A stretch of DNA of 64,000 nt, from assembly GCF_002018365.1 (NCBI RefSeq), contig NZ_MVKX01000001.1:111177-175176 (forward strand), given 5' to 3'. The position numbers and the translations under genes are program-made. The notes beneath the pieces were generated by a model. It did not search any database and was not told the origin of the DNA. It worked only from the letters and a program-made list of their open reading frames with translations. Positions 16,439-24,911 of the stretch are shown here, piece by piece. Source of the stretch: Acinetobacter amyesii. GTDB lineage: Bacteria; Pseudomonadota; Gammaproteobacteria; Pseudomonadales; Moraxellaceae. Every line of letters begins with the position of its first letter. Within the stretch, counting starts at the first letter, position 1.

Positions 16439-18641
16439 TTTGCAACTCACCATCAAAGCTTATGAGTAAGTCTTTCACAACAGGCTCAGCATGTAATAAC
16501 TCATTTGCACGTGCAAAGGCCTTTTCCTTGCGGACATGTTGTAAAGCATACGGTGTGGTTTCTTCGACATCTTCAAAGCTGATATGTAAACGACATTTTG
16601 ACCATTGTGCATGAATGGCTTGTTCCAATACATGCTGTAATTGAGTCACTAAAGCTTCGTATCGCTTTGGAATATGGAAAGTCGATTCACCGTCAATCGT
16701 ACCGCGCATAATGCCATGCTGCGCCAACTCTTGTACCGCAGGTGAAAGTTGACTATTTCGGAACCAATACTCCCACTTTTCGACCGTCCACTCACCTTCA
16801 AGATTTTGAGGCTGTAAAGTCAAAATATCTTGTGGCATCAAGGTAGAAGATGAACCCGTTTGAACAGCATCCGAAGAAACTGAACTTAGCGTAACTTGTG
16901 GTGATGCTAGATCAAAACCATTGTGGTCTTGAGCCCCCGAAACTGATTCATTCACCACATGCTTTGGTTCAACTGCATCTGTCAAATTTGGCTGAGTCGT
17001 TTCAGTCTGTGTACTTGTTGGCTCTAAAGCTGTTGATTCTAAAGGTGCAATATCTTCAAAATTTATAGCGCTTACATCAACTTCCGTAGTTTCAGTGCTC
17101 GGCGTCGGATCTAAATCGAATAATGTATCTTCTGCCACGGCATCCATAACAAGTGTGTCATTTTGCTGTGTCACTACAGATTCAACCGATACAACTACTT
17201 GCGTATCTAATCTGCCATTTGATGTAGATGCTAAAGAAGTTTGGCTAATCACATCCTGTTCAGGATCATCTAAAAAATCATCAGATGAAGGTTCATCGAC
17301 TGCAGGTGCAGAAACATAGCCATCATCGTCATCATAATGTGAATCATCAAAATCATCGAAAGCTGGCGATGTGTCTACAGCGGGCACAGCTTCAGGTTGA
17401 TCACCAGCGACAACCTGAGAAGCAGCCTCAACAACTGTATTGGGTTGCTGCAAAGACTGTGCTTGAGTCCGCTGAACTGTTTCGGCCTGATTTTGAGCAA
17501 GCGGTGGCTGTGCGGCTGATTCTTGCTGTACAGCAGAAACCAACATTTCATTCGGCTGTAATGGACGGAATGCTAATAGACGTAGCACACACATCTCAAA
17601 ACCTTGCTCTTGTGTCACTGCCAACTGCAAGTCTGCCCGACCTTTGCATGCAACTTGATAATACAACTGCAAGTCTTGAGCTGAAATCAACTGCGACAAT
17701 TGCATAATTTTTTGATTGATCTCAGCACTATATTTCAACGCCAAGTCTGGTAAGTATTGTAATAATGCCAGTTCATGCAAAGTCGAAATTAACTGATCCA
17801 ATACCAGTGAAACATCCAGTGCTTGTTGACGGAATTGCATGAGTAAAGCACTCACGCGTTCACGCTGATTTTGATGAATGGCTAAAATCAAATCATAAAT
17901 AATCGTACGGTCAATTAGGCCCAACATGTCTTTAACATCTTGGTGCTGAATTGAACCCTGACCATAGGCAATGGCCTGATCGGTCAGTGACAAAGCATCA
18001 CGCAGAGAGCCTTGAGCCGATTCAGCAATTTGCCAAATCGCATCTTGCTCCGCTTGAATTTGTTCTTTATGTAAAATATCGGTCAGATGCGAGGTGATTT
18101 CATCCACGGCTAAAGGACGCAAAGTAAATTGCAAGCAACGTGAAATGACAGTAATTGGTAATTTTTGTGGATCTGTGGTTGCAAATAAGAACTTCACATG
18201 CTCTGGCGGTTCTTCGAGAGTCTTTAATAACGCATTAAATGAATGCGTAGAGAGCATATGCACTTCATCGATTAGATAAACCTTGAAGCGACCTTGCGTT
18301 GGAGCATAAGGAACGTTGTCGAGAAGCTCTCGGGTATCTTCAACTTTGGTCCGTGATGCCGCATCGATTTCAATTAAATCAATAAAACGACCTTCATTTA
18401 CTGCTTTACACGTTGGGCAGACTTCACACGGCGTTGATGTTACACCCGTTTCACAGTTCAGACATTTTGCCAAAATACGGGCAATGGTGGTTTTACCCAC
18501 ACCTCGAGTACCTGTAAATAAATACGCATGATGTAACCGACCACGTTCTAAGGCACTAGTAAGTGCGCGTGACACATGGTTTTGCCCCACGAGTTCAATG
18601 AAATTTCGTGGACGGTATTTTCGTGCAAGTACTTGATACAT
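16422..18641 (-). CDS. dnaX: DNA polymerase III subunits gamma/tau
   Basis: Clamp-loader ATPase that loads the beta clamp and links polymerase cores to DnaB. The product is 739 residues. AAA+ motifs are Walker A (GTRGVGKTT), the four-Cys zinc site (CLNCETGVTSTPCEVCPTCK), Walker B (YLIDEVHML) and the sensor segment LFATTDPQKLP. Residues about 380-600 are a long Ser/Thr/Gln/Asp-rich linker, followed by the tau C-terminal domain (NLEGEWTVEKWEYWF). I see no AAAAAAG-type slippery site of the E. coli kind, so a frameshift-made gamma form is not supported. The gene is monocistronic here. Confidence 0.95.
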   Translation of the reverse strand: MYQVLARKYRPRNFIELVGQNHVSRALTSALERGRLHHAYLFTGTRGVGKTTIARILAKCLNCETGVTSTPCEVCPTCKAVNEGRFIDLIEIDAASRTKVEDTRELLDNVPYAPTQGRFKVYLIDEVHMLSTHSFNALLKTLEEPPEHVKFLFATTDPQKLPITVISRCLQFTLRPLAVDEITSHLTDILHKEQIQAEQDAIWQIAESAQGSLRDALSLTDQAIAYGQGSIQHQDVKDMLGLIDRTIIYDLILAIHQNQRERVSALLMQFRQQALDVSLVLDQLISTLHELALLQYLPDLALKYSAEINQKIMQLSQLISAQDLQLYYQVACKGRADLQLAVTQEQGFEMCVLRLLAFRPLQPNEMLVSAVQQESAAQPPLAQNQAETVQRTQAQSLQQPNTVVEAASQVVAGDQPEAVPAVDTSPAFDDFDDSHYDDDDGYVSAPAVDEPSSDDFLDDPEQDVISQTSLASTSNGRLDTQVVVSVESVVTQQNDTLVMDAVAEDTLFDLDPTPSTETTEVDVSAINFEDIAPLESTALEPTSTQTETTQPNLTDAVEPKHVVNESVSGAQDHNGFDLASPQVTLSSVSSDAVQTGSSSTLMPQDILTLQPQNLEGEWTVEKWEYWFRNSQLSPAVQELAQHGIMRGTIDGESTFHIPKRYEALVTQLQHVLEQAIHAQWSKCRLHISFEDVEETTPYALQHVRKEKAFARANELLHAEPVVKDLLISFDGELQNIQLK

Positions 18642-18775
18642 GTATGCTCCTTTTTACAGGTGTAAGCATACTGTTTTTTTGTCTAATAGTGAAATAAATG
18701 GCAGAGTTTGGACAATAAAAATCCGATCTAGTCCTATCCCAAGCATCGAGTAAATTTAATATAAATTACGAATGC

Positions 18776-19225
18776 TTAAACTGCTTTATTTAAAAGGAAA
18801 TCACTTTGCATTTGATAGCGTTTCGCCGTCTGATCTTCACGAATTTCTAGCAATTGCTGATCCAAATCTACATACAAAAGATTGCGCGTTTGCACATTCA
18901 TAAGTTCTAGCTGCTGCTTTGATTCATCTTTAAAACGAATTACACCTTTTAGTACTTCTACTTCGTTATGAGCACTTAGACTTTCACGAGTGAGTGTATA
19001 AGTTTGGTCTTCATGTAGCTCTAGAGCCACAGCCATGCCAGGACAATCTTCACAACGAGAAAGACAGCCCATACACGGCGTGGTACCTTTAAAATCACCG
19101 ACCCATGCAGCTTGCTGTTTTTCGACAGTAATCGCTTCTATCTCTTTTGCTTTCGTTTGAGTTGAATCCTGACAACCCAACATTGCCGACGTTGCTACTA
19201 AGGGAATCAAAACAACTTTTTTCAT
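18776..19225 (-). CDS. NlpE-like lipoprotein
   Basis: From the Met at 19225 the protein is 149 residues with a lipoprotein signal (MKKVVLIPLVATSAMLGC). The mature part has the NlpE N-terminal-domain pattern WVGDFKGTTPCMGC followed by CEDCPGMAVALELHEDQTYTL. NlpE of E. coli senses envelope and copper stress through Cpx. Here only the N-terminal domain is present, so a signalling role is not assured. An in-frame ATG at 19297 would add 24 residues ahead of the signal peptide and is unlikely. Confidence 0.75.
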   Translation of the reverse strand: MKKVVLIPLVATSAMLGCQDSTQTKAKEIEAITVEKQQAAWVGDFKGTTPCMGCLSRCEDCPGMAVALELHEDQTYTLTRESLSAHNEVEVLKGVIRFKDESKQQLELMNVQTRNLLYVDLDQQLLEIREDQTAKRYQMQSDFLLNKAV

Positions 19226-19308
19226 AGGGATATCACAGCGGCTTAAAACTGCGTGGGAAAATAGCATATTTTTCACATTTCCCCAATTTCTGTACATACC
19301 TAAGTATC

Positions 19309-20595
19309 TTAAAGCCAGCCCTTACGTCCTTTAAGTGCTTTGTCTGCACAACGTAGCGTTTCTTGAGTTAAGCCCCATAAGCGATAATCGCCAGTGATTG
19401 AACCCGTCGCAAAGTTATGTGTATATGCAAAACTTAAATCACGCTGCGGATCACACCAGGCCCCAGAACCATTAAAACCTATATGTCCAAAACCTTGACT
19501 AGATTTGCCTAAAGTTAAAATTCGATGATATCCCAAACGCCAATTCATCGGTAAAGGCATAATACGATCACGCTTTTTATATTGAATTTTACTTAAAGAT
19601 TCAAAAACTTGTGGTGTGATTAAGGTCTGTCCTTGCCACTGGCCTTGGTTGGCAAGCATGGCATAGATTTTCGCTAAACTATTGGCACTAAATACACCAG
19701 TAGCCGCAGGTATAATGGCTTGTAAAACGTCATCACTAAAAAATGAAAACTTGCGCATTCCTTTAGGAATCATACCATCTTGAAAGTCTTGCAAATTTTG
19801 TCCAGAAAGTTGCAAAAGTCGATCAAAGATTGATGGATTTCGTGTCTCTGTTCTTTTTTTCGTTGCTTGTATTTGACTATTTTCTTGTGCAGATGTATCT
19901 ACAGCCCGTTCTACTTGTTTCTTTTTCGGAATCAAGCGAGCAACCTCACTAAGTTGATGCTCTGGTACGCCAAAAAAAGCATGGTCCAATGCTAAAGGTT
20001 CAACCAAATAGTGTTGCATCAGTTCAGCAAGCGGTCGACCTGTGGCCTTTTCAATTACACCACCGACTTGCCAACCGAAGGTTAATGGTTGATATGCCGC
20101 ATCAGTTGTCGGTTCAAAACGTGGTTTGGCCTGTGCAATGACGTTGAGCATATGCGGCCAATCTGCCATTTCGGATGCCGTTTCAATGATATTACGGATA
20201 TCGTATAAACCACTTCGGTGACTCAGCATGTGCCTTAATGTGATATCCGACTTGCCATATTGAGCAAACTCCGGCCAATATGCGGCAACGGGTGTATCGT
20301 AATCTAGAAAGCCTTCGCTCACTAAAATATGTGCAAGCGTTGCAAGTACACCTTTACCCGTGGAATAACAGACCGAGGGCGTATTGGACTGCCAAGCTTC
20401 TTCGGCTGACTTTTTACCAGTCCAAATATCCACGACTTTTTGACCTTTAAAATACACCACTAAGGCTGCTCCGCCTAAGTGGGTTCGAGCATCCTGCATC
20501 CGGCTAAATTGCGCCGCCAAATCTTGAAATGCCTCTTCAACTGTACCTTGATAATTATTCTTCTGTGCAAATAAATATTCTTTGAGCGCCTGCAT
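19309..20595 (-). CDS. Serine hydrolase of the beta-lactamase / EstB family
   Basis: About 428 residues. The catalytic motif Ser-x-x-Lys is STGK in PSVCYSTGKGVLATL, about residue 78-81 from this start. Other family segments are LRHMLSHRSGLYDI, YQPLTFGWQVGGVIEKATG and the C-terminal GFGHIGFNGSGAWCDP. No signal peptide is seen, so a cytoplasmic esterase is more likely than a secreted beta-lactamase. Three ATGs in a row occur at the 5' end. AAGGA touches the first and is best spaced for the third, so I use 20595. Acinetobacter relatives of this family are annotated as esterases. Confidence 0.85.
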   Translation of the reverse strand: MQALKEYLFAQKNNYQGTVEEAFQDLAAQFSRMQDARTHLGGAALVVYFKGQKVVDIWTGKKSAEEAWQSNTPSVCYSTGKGVLATLAHILVSEGFLDYDTPVAAYWPEFAQYGKSDITLRHMLSHRSGLYDIRNIIETASEMADWPHMLNVIAQAKPRFEPTTDAAYQPLTFGWQVGGVIEKATGRPLAELMQHYLVEPLALDHAFFGVPEHQLSEVARLIPKKKQVERAVDTSAQENSQIQATKKRTETRNPSIFDRLLQLSGQNLQDFQDGMIPKGMRKFSFFSDDVLQAIIPAATGVFSANSLAKIYAMLANQGQWQGQTLITPQVFESLSKIQYKKRDRIMPLPMNWRLGYHRILTLGKSSQGFGHIGFNGSGAWCDPQRDLSFAYTHNFATGSITGDYRLWGLTQETLRCADKALKGRKGWL

Positions 20596-20670
20596 CATCA
20601 TTCCTTTGAATATGAATCGCTTGAGATTAAAACAAAAAAGCCTAAACCGATATCGATTTAGGCTTAAGTC

Positions 20671-21525
20671 TTAAAGTGCCTTTACACTTCCCGCGACATG
20701 CGGTTTTTTGTTCTTACTATTTCGAATGGCAAACTCTGTATCTTTACCTGTTTGCGCAGTTAGGAACTCAACTTGAGAAGGCAAATACATGGGTAATTTA
20801 AACCATACATCTGCTTCATAGGCATCTGGCAAAGTTAAGCTCGACAAAGCTTTGGCTTTACTCCACATACCATGTGCAATGGCTTGTTTAAAACCAAACG
20901 CTTTTGCTGTCACAGCATGAATATGAATCAAGTTAAAGTCACCAGAAGTCAATGCATAACGGCGACCAGTATTTTCAGAAACATTCCATTCAGCTTGAAC
21001 TTGCAACTCAGCTGACTTTGTTTCGGTAGATTTTGCCGCAGCTTTGTTCTCTGTTTTTTGACGTGCTAAATACGTGGTTAATGATTCTACAACCACTTCA
21101 TCGCCCACTTTTGCAGTGGTAATAAAGTCAAATTGCACGCCTTTATCATGTGGCTGTAATTCACCAAATTTGCATGACAATGACAGTGTTTCATTCACAC
21201 CAACTTTGCGATATTGCTTCACTTGGTTACGAATATGTACCAAACCTAAGATCGCAAATGGAAAAGCTTCCGTAGTCATCATATGCATTTGCAAACTTTG
21301 AGAAAGCACAGCCAAATAAATCGCTGGGATATAACCATTGTTTTTAAAGCCACACACTTCGTTATAAGCTTTTAAATGTTTTTGATCGACCTTAAATGAA
21401 TCCACCACATATTCAACTTGCGGCAGCACTTTTTCAGCTTTAGGCTTTTTAAAAATCAAGCCTTGAATCACTTTTGGATAGGCTAAATAAGGTTTTGGAA
21501 GTTGACTAAAATGGCGAGTATTCAT
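20671..21525 (-). CDS. MaoC-family (hot-dog) 3-hydroxyacyl dehydratase
   Basis: A 284-residue double hot-dog protein. The C-terminal half has the hydratase motif SGDFNLIHIHAVTAKAFGF with the catalytic Asp/His pair and AIAHGMW. The N-terminal half is a degenerate hot-dog domain. It should hydrate trans-2-enoyl-CoA or dehydrate 3-hydroxyacyl thioesters. It lies downstream of the long FabG gene on the same strand (170 bases between them), with a thiolase divergent beyond that. The order matches the mycobacterial htdX-fabG4-fadA2 locus. Confidence 0.85.
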   Translation of the reverse strand: MNTRHFSQLPKPYLAYPKVIQGLIFKKPKAEKVLPQVEYVVDSFKVDQKHLKAYNEVCGFKNNGYIPAIYLAVLSQSLQMHMMTTEAFPFAILGLVHIRNQVKQYRKVGVNETLSLSCKFGELQPHDKGVQFDFITTAKVGDEVVVESLTTYLARQKTENKAAAKSTETKSAELQVQAEWNVSENTGRRYALTSGDFNLIHIHAVTAKAFGFKQAIAHGMWSKAKALSSLTLPDAYEADVWFKLPMYLPSQVEFLTAQTGKDTEFAIRNSKNKKPHVAGSVKAL

Positions 21526-21655
21526 ACTAAACCTTTGGAAGTTTTTATTTCAATGTTTTAAAAGCCTCTACTCTTGCGCCATATATGGCTCGAGGAGAAG
21601 GCTAGAATGAGGGTTAGCCCCATTCCATTTATAGCAAATTTTTACCTCTCCCTAA

Positions 21656-21676
21656 CCCTCTCCTAAAAGGAGAGGG
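21656..21676. repeat. Hairpin between the FabG and MaoC genes
   Basis: CCCTCTCC and GGAGAGGG form a perfect 8-bp stem around TAAAA, preceded by a related CCTCTCCCTAA motif. On the minus strand no clear T run follows, so it may attenuate or stabilise the mRNA rather than terminate it. C/T-rich hairpins of this kind recur between Acinetobacter genes. Confidence 0.5.
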
Positions 21677-21695
21677 AATTTTAATAGGGATTAAT

Positions 21696-23087
21696 TTAAG
21701 CCCCTAACAAGCTTTGACCACACACACGTACCACGTTACCGTTCAAGCCAGTCGACGCAGTGGAAGCAAACATCGCAATCGTTTCAGCAACATCCACAGG
21801 TAAACCACCTTGACTCATCGAGTTCATACGACGACCTGCTTCACGGATTGCAAATGGAATCGCAGCAGTCATTTGCGTTTCAATGAAGCCTGGAGCAACA
21901 GCATTAATGGTTACGCCATTTTTCAATAATGGAGCAGTAAATTTAACCACACCAATTACACCAGCTTTAGAAGCAGCATAGTTGGTTTGACCTAAGTTAC
22001 CTGCAATACCTGAAATAGAAGATACGCAAACAATACGACCATTTGTATTGAAGCCATCATTTTCAAGAAGGTAATCATTTACACGCTCAATCGCAGACAA
22101 ATTAATGTTAATCACCAAGTCCCAAAGCTCAGGCTTCATATTAGCCAAAGTTTTGTCACGGGTAATTCCGGCATTGTGCACGATGATATCCAAACCACCT
22201 TGAGCAGCTGCAGCCGCTTTAATTTTTTCACCGGCATCGTTTGCAGTAATATCAATCGCGAGCGTAGAACCGCCTATTTCACCTGCAACACGGTCAAGGT
22301 CAGCTTGCTGCTGTGGAACGTCTAAACAAATCACATGCGCGCCATCACGTGACAATACATGTGCGATTGCTTCACCAATACCACGGCTTGCACCTGTTAC
22401 AACAGCTGTTTTGCCTGCAAGCGGCTTATTCCAGTCAACATCAACCACATCTGCTTTAGATACACGAATCACTTGACCCGATACATAAGCTGAACGTGGT
22501 GAAATTACAAAACGTAATGCAGATTCTAAGTTTGCTTCAGCACCTTCGTCCACATAAACTAATTGTGCTGCAATTCCTTTCTTAAACTCTTTACCCACTG
22601 ATTTTACAAAACCTTCTAATGCACGTTGTGCAATGGCTTGTTTCACAGTTTTCGCAGTCTCTGGTGTTGTACCAACAACGACAACGCGACCAGACGCCTG
22701 AATTTGACGTGCGATTGGGTTAAAAAATGCATATAAGGCATGCAGTTGTTCTGAGTTTTGAATACCTGAAGCATCAAATACCACAACTTTAAACTTAGAC
22801 TCTTTATCGCCTTCGTTAAATGCGCTTAAGTTCAGACCTGATTTTGCCGCAGCTTGTTGTAATTCAGCATTATTGCCTGCATAGCTATTTGCATGAATAT
22901 TTGCCAAGACTTGTGCAATAGCACCAGACAATGTTGAAGCTGGCGCTGCACCGAATAAAACCGCACCTTTAACGACAGGTGTTGCAGACTCAAAACGCTC
23001 TAAAAAAGTCGGTGATGGTAAACCTAAATTTTTGATGACAAATTTACCAATAGGAGATTTTGCAAATGTTTGGTATTGATCAGTCAT
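21696..23087 (-). CDS. High-molecular-weight 3-oxoacyl reductase (FabG4-like SDR)
   Basis: A 463-residue short-chain dehydrogenase, about twice the size of ordinary FabG. Residues 1-215 are a degenerate flavodoxin/Rossmann-like domain. The catalytic half starts at KTAVVTGASRGIGEAIAHVL, with NNAG-like HNAGITRDKTLANM and the active site VSSISGIAGNLGQTNYAASKAG (Ser, Tyr, Lys). It reduces 3-oxoacyl thioesters with NAD(P)H. It is divergent from the thiolase (241 bases) and upstream of the MaoC gene, so dehydratase, reductase and thiolase steps are grouped. Confidence 0.9.
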   Translation of the reverse strand: MTDQYQTFAKSPIGKFVIKNLGLPSPTFLERFESATPVVKGAVLFGAAPASTLSGAIAQVLANIHANSYAGNNAELQQAAAKSGLNLSAFNEGDKESKFKVVVFDASGIQNSEQLHALYAFFNPIARQIQASGRVVVVGTTPETAKTVKQAIAQRALEGFVKSVGKEFKKGIAAQLVYVDEGAEANLESALRFVISPRSAYVSGQVIRVSKADVVDVDWNKPLAGKTAVVTGASRGIGEAIAHVLSRDGAHVICLDVPQQQADLDRVAGEIGGSTLAIDITANDAGEKIKAAAAAQGGLDIIVHNAGITRDKTLANMKPELWDLVININLSAIERVNDYLLENDGFNTNGRIVCVSSISGIAGNLGQTNYAASKAGVIGVVKFTAPLLKNGVTINAVAPGFIETQMTAAIPFAIREAGRRMNSMSQGGLPVDVAETIAMFASTASTGLNGNVVRVCGQSLLGA

Positions 23088-23328
23088 GTTTATTATCTCT
23101 CATACAGATTAATTTTTGATGGATCTGAAGATATCCCTTTAACTTCAAGATGATGTCAGATACTTATATTTCAATAGTTCCATCAGTTTCCATGGAATCA
23201 TACTTGAGTTAAACCGCAGATGGCTTGACCTGAATGCTTTAGCGAATGTCATTTTAGTCAATTTACCCCTTTGGTGAATATGCTAATGTAGCCGTCAAGA
23301 AGATCATCAACATGCTTGGAAAAGCCTT

Positions 23329-24849
23329 ATGAGCAAAACAACTCAAGAAAATCCAGCAGTCGAAAGTCCGACTACGGAAACTGTGTCAAATACATCAAAG
23401 AGTACGCCACGTACCGCTAAAAGTACGGGCACAGCAACCAAGTCTACAAGTGATGCCGCTAAAACGAGCCGTCCTCGTCGTGCATCTACGCGTACTAAGA
23501 CACCCGCTTCAAACCCTAAAACAGCTTCAAAATCAACAACTCAAACGTCTGTTCAACAGGATAATACCATGAGTCAAAACACAGTTCGCCGCGTTGCTAT
23601 TATCGGTGGTAATCGTATTCCTTTCGCTCGTTCTAACGGCGCTTACTTCACTGCATCGAACAGCGATATGTTCACAGCTGCATTAAATGGTCTTGTTGAA
23701 CGCTTCAATCTTCAAGGTCAACGCCTTGGTGAAGTTGTTGCTGGTGCTGTGTTAAAACATAGTCGTGACTTTAACATGACCCGTGAGTGTGTACTCAATA
23801 CCGAACTTGCTCCTGAAACACCTGCTTACGATATTCAACAAGCATGTGGTACAGGTTTACAAGCAGCTTTCTTGGTTGCTAATAAAATTGCTTTGGGTCA
23901 AATCGAAGTGGGTGTTGCTGGTGGTGTAGATACAACCTCTGATGCACCGATCGCTTTTGGTGATGGTTTACGTAAAGCTTTACTTGAGTTAAACATTGCA
24001 AAAACGGGTAAAGACCGCCTAAAAGCATTAACTAAAATTAATGTTAAAGATTTGATGGATGCACCGAAGAACGGTGAACCACGTACAGGTCTTTCTATGG
24101 GTGATCATCAAGCAATTACAACGCTTGAATGGGGTATCTCTCGTGAAGCGCAAGATGAACTTGCTGCATCTTCACATCAAAAAATGGCAGCAGCATATGA
24201 AGAAGGTTTCTTCGATGACCTTATTACGCCATTCCTTGGTTTAGAGCGTGACAACAACTTACGTGCAGACTCATCAGTAGAAAAACTTGCGAAGTTAAAA
24301 CCAGCGTTTGGTAAAGGCGATGCGCGTACGATGACTGCGGGTAACTCGACTCCACTGACTGATGGTGCGTCATGTGTCCTTCTTGCGTCAGAAGAATGGG
24401 CGAAAGCAAACGGTCACGAAGTGCTTGCTTATTTAACTTTCCAAGAAACTGCTGCAGTTGACTTTGTAGAGAAAAAAGAAGGCTTATTGATGGCGCCTGC
24501 TTATGCAGTGCCTCGTATGCTTGAACGTGCAGGTATTACGCTACAAGACTTCGATTACTATGAAATTCATGAAGCATTTGCATCTCAAGTATTGTCTACA
24601 CTTAAAGCGTGGGAAGATCCTAAATTCTGTAAAGAACGTTTAGGCTTAGATGCACCATTGGGTTCAATTGATCGTTCTAAATTGAACGTGAAAGGCTCAT
24701 CTCTTGCTGCAGGTCACCCATTTGCTGCAACTGGCGGTCGTATTATCGCAACTGCTGCAAAACTATTGAACCAAAAAGGTTCAGGCCGTGTACTTGTATC
24801 GATCTGTGCTGCGGGTGGTCAAGGCGTAACAGCAATTATTGAAAAATAA
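23329..24849 (+). CDS. Acetyl-CoA C-acyltransferase (thiolase) with basic N-terminal extension
   Basis: A 506-residue thiolase that makes or cleaves 3-oxoacyl-CoA. Catalytic residues are visible: Cys in DIQQACGTGLQAAF, His in YYEIHEAFASQ and Cys in SICAAGGQGVTAIIE, with SLAAGHPFAATGGR before it. The enzyme body begins near residue 85 (VRRVAIIGGNRIPFA). Residues 1-80 form a low-complexity Ser/Thr/Lys/Arg/Ala tail. An internal ATG at 23569 (residue 81) has AGGA 7 bases before it, better placed than the weak site at 23329, so a shorter form or a second product is possible. A terminator follows. Confidence 0.9.
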   Translation: MSKTTQENPAVESPTTETVSNTSKSTPRTAKSTGTATKSTSDAAKTSRPRRASTRTKTPASNPKTASKSTTQTSVQQDNTMSQNTVRRVAIIGGNRIPFARSNGAYFTASNSDMFTAALNGLVERFNLQGQRLGEVVAGAVLKHSRDFNMTRECVLNTELAPETPAYDIQQACGTGLQAAFLVANKIALGQIEVGVAGGVDTTSDAPIAFGDGLRKALLELNIAKTGKDRLKALTKINVKDLMDAPKNGEPRTGLSMGDHQAITTLEWGISREAQDELAASSHQKMAAAYEEGFFDDLITPFLGLERDNNLRADSSVEKLAKLKPAFGKGDARTMTAGNSTPLTDGASCVLLASEEWAKANGHEVLAYLTFQETAAVDFVEKKEGLLMAPAYAVPRMLERAGITLQDFDYYEIHEAFASQVLSTLKAWEDPKFCKERLGLDAPLGSIDRSKLNVKGSSLAAGHPFAATGGRIIATAAKLLNQKGSGRVLVSICAAGGQGVTAIIEK

Positions 24850-24861
24850 TTTTTCAGATTT

Positions 24862-24892
24862 AAAAAAAGCACCTCCATTGAGGTGCTTTTTT
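24862..24892. terminator. Terminator between the thiolase and metallopeptidase genes
   Basis: GCACCTC and GAGGTGC pair around CATT, flanked by A and T runs, so it can act on both convergent genes. Confidence 0.9.
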
Positions 24893-24911
24893 AATACTTG
24901 AATGCTAAAAA

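Noticed and set aside
17285..17707. A 140-codon plus-strand frame opposite dnaX
   Set aside because: It mirrors the low-complexity linker of dnaX and its His/Gln-rich composition is a by-product of that repeat-rich sequence.
16422..18641. Programmed frameshift in dnaX producing a gamma form
   Set aside because: No AAAAAAG-type slippery heptamer with a downstream stem was found in the coding strand at the expected place.
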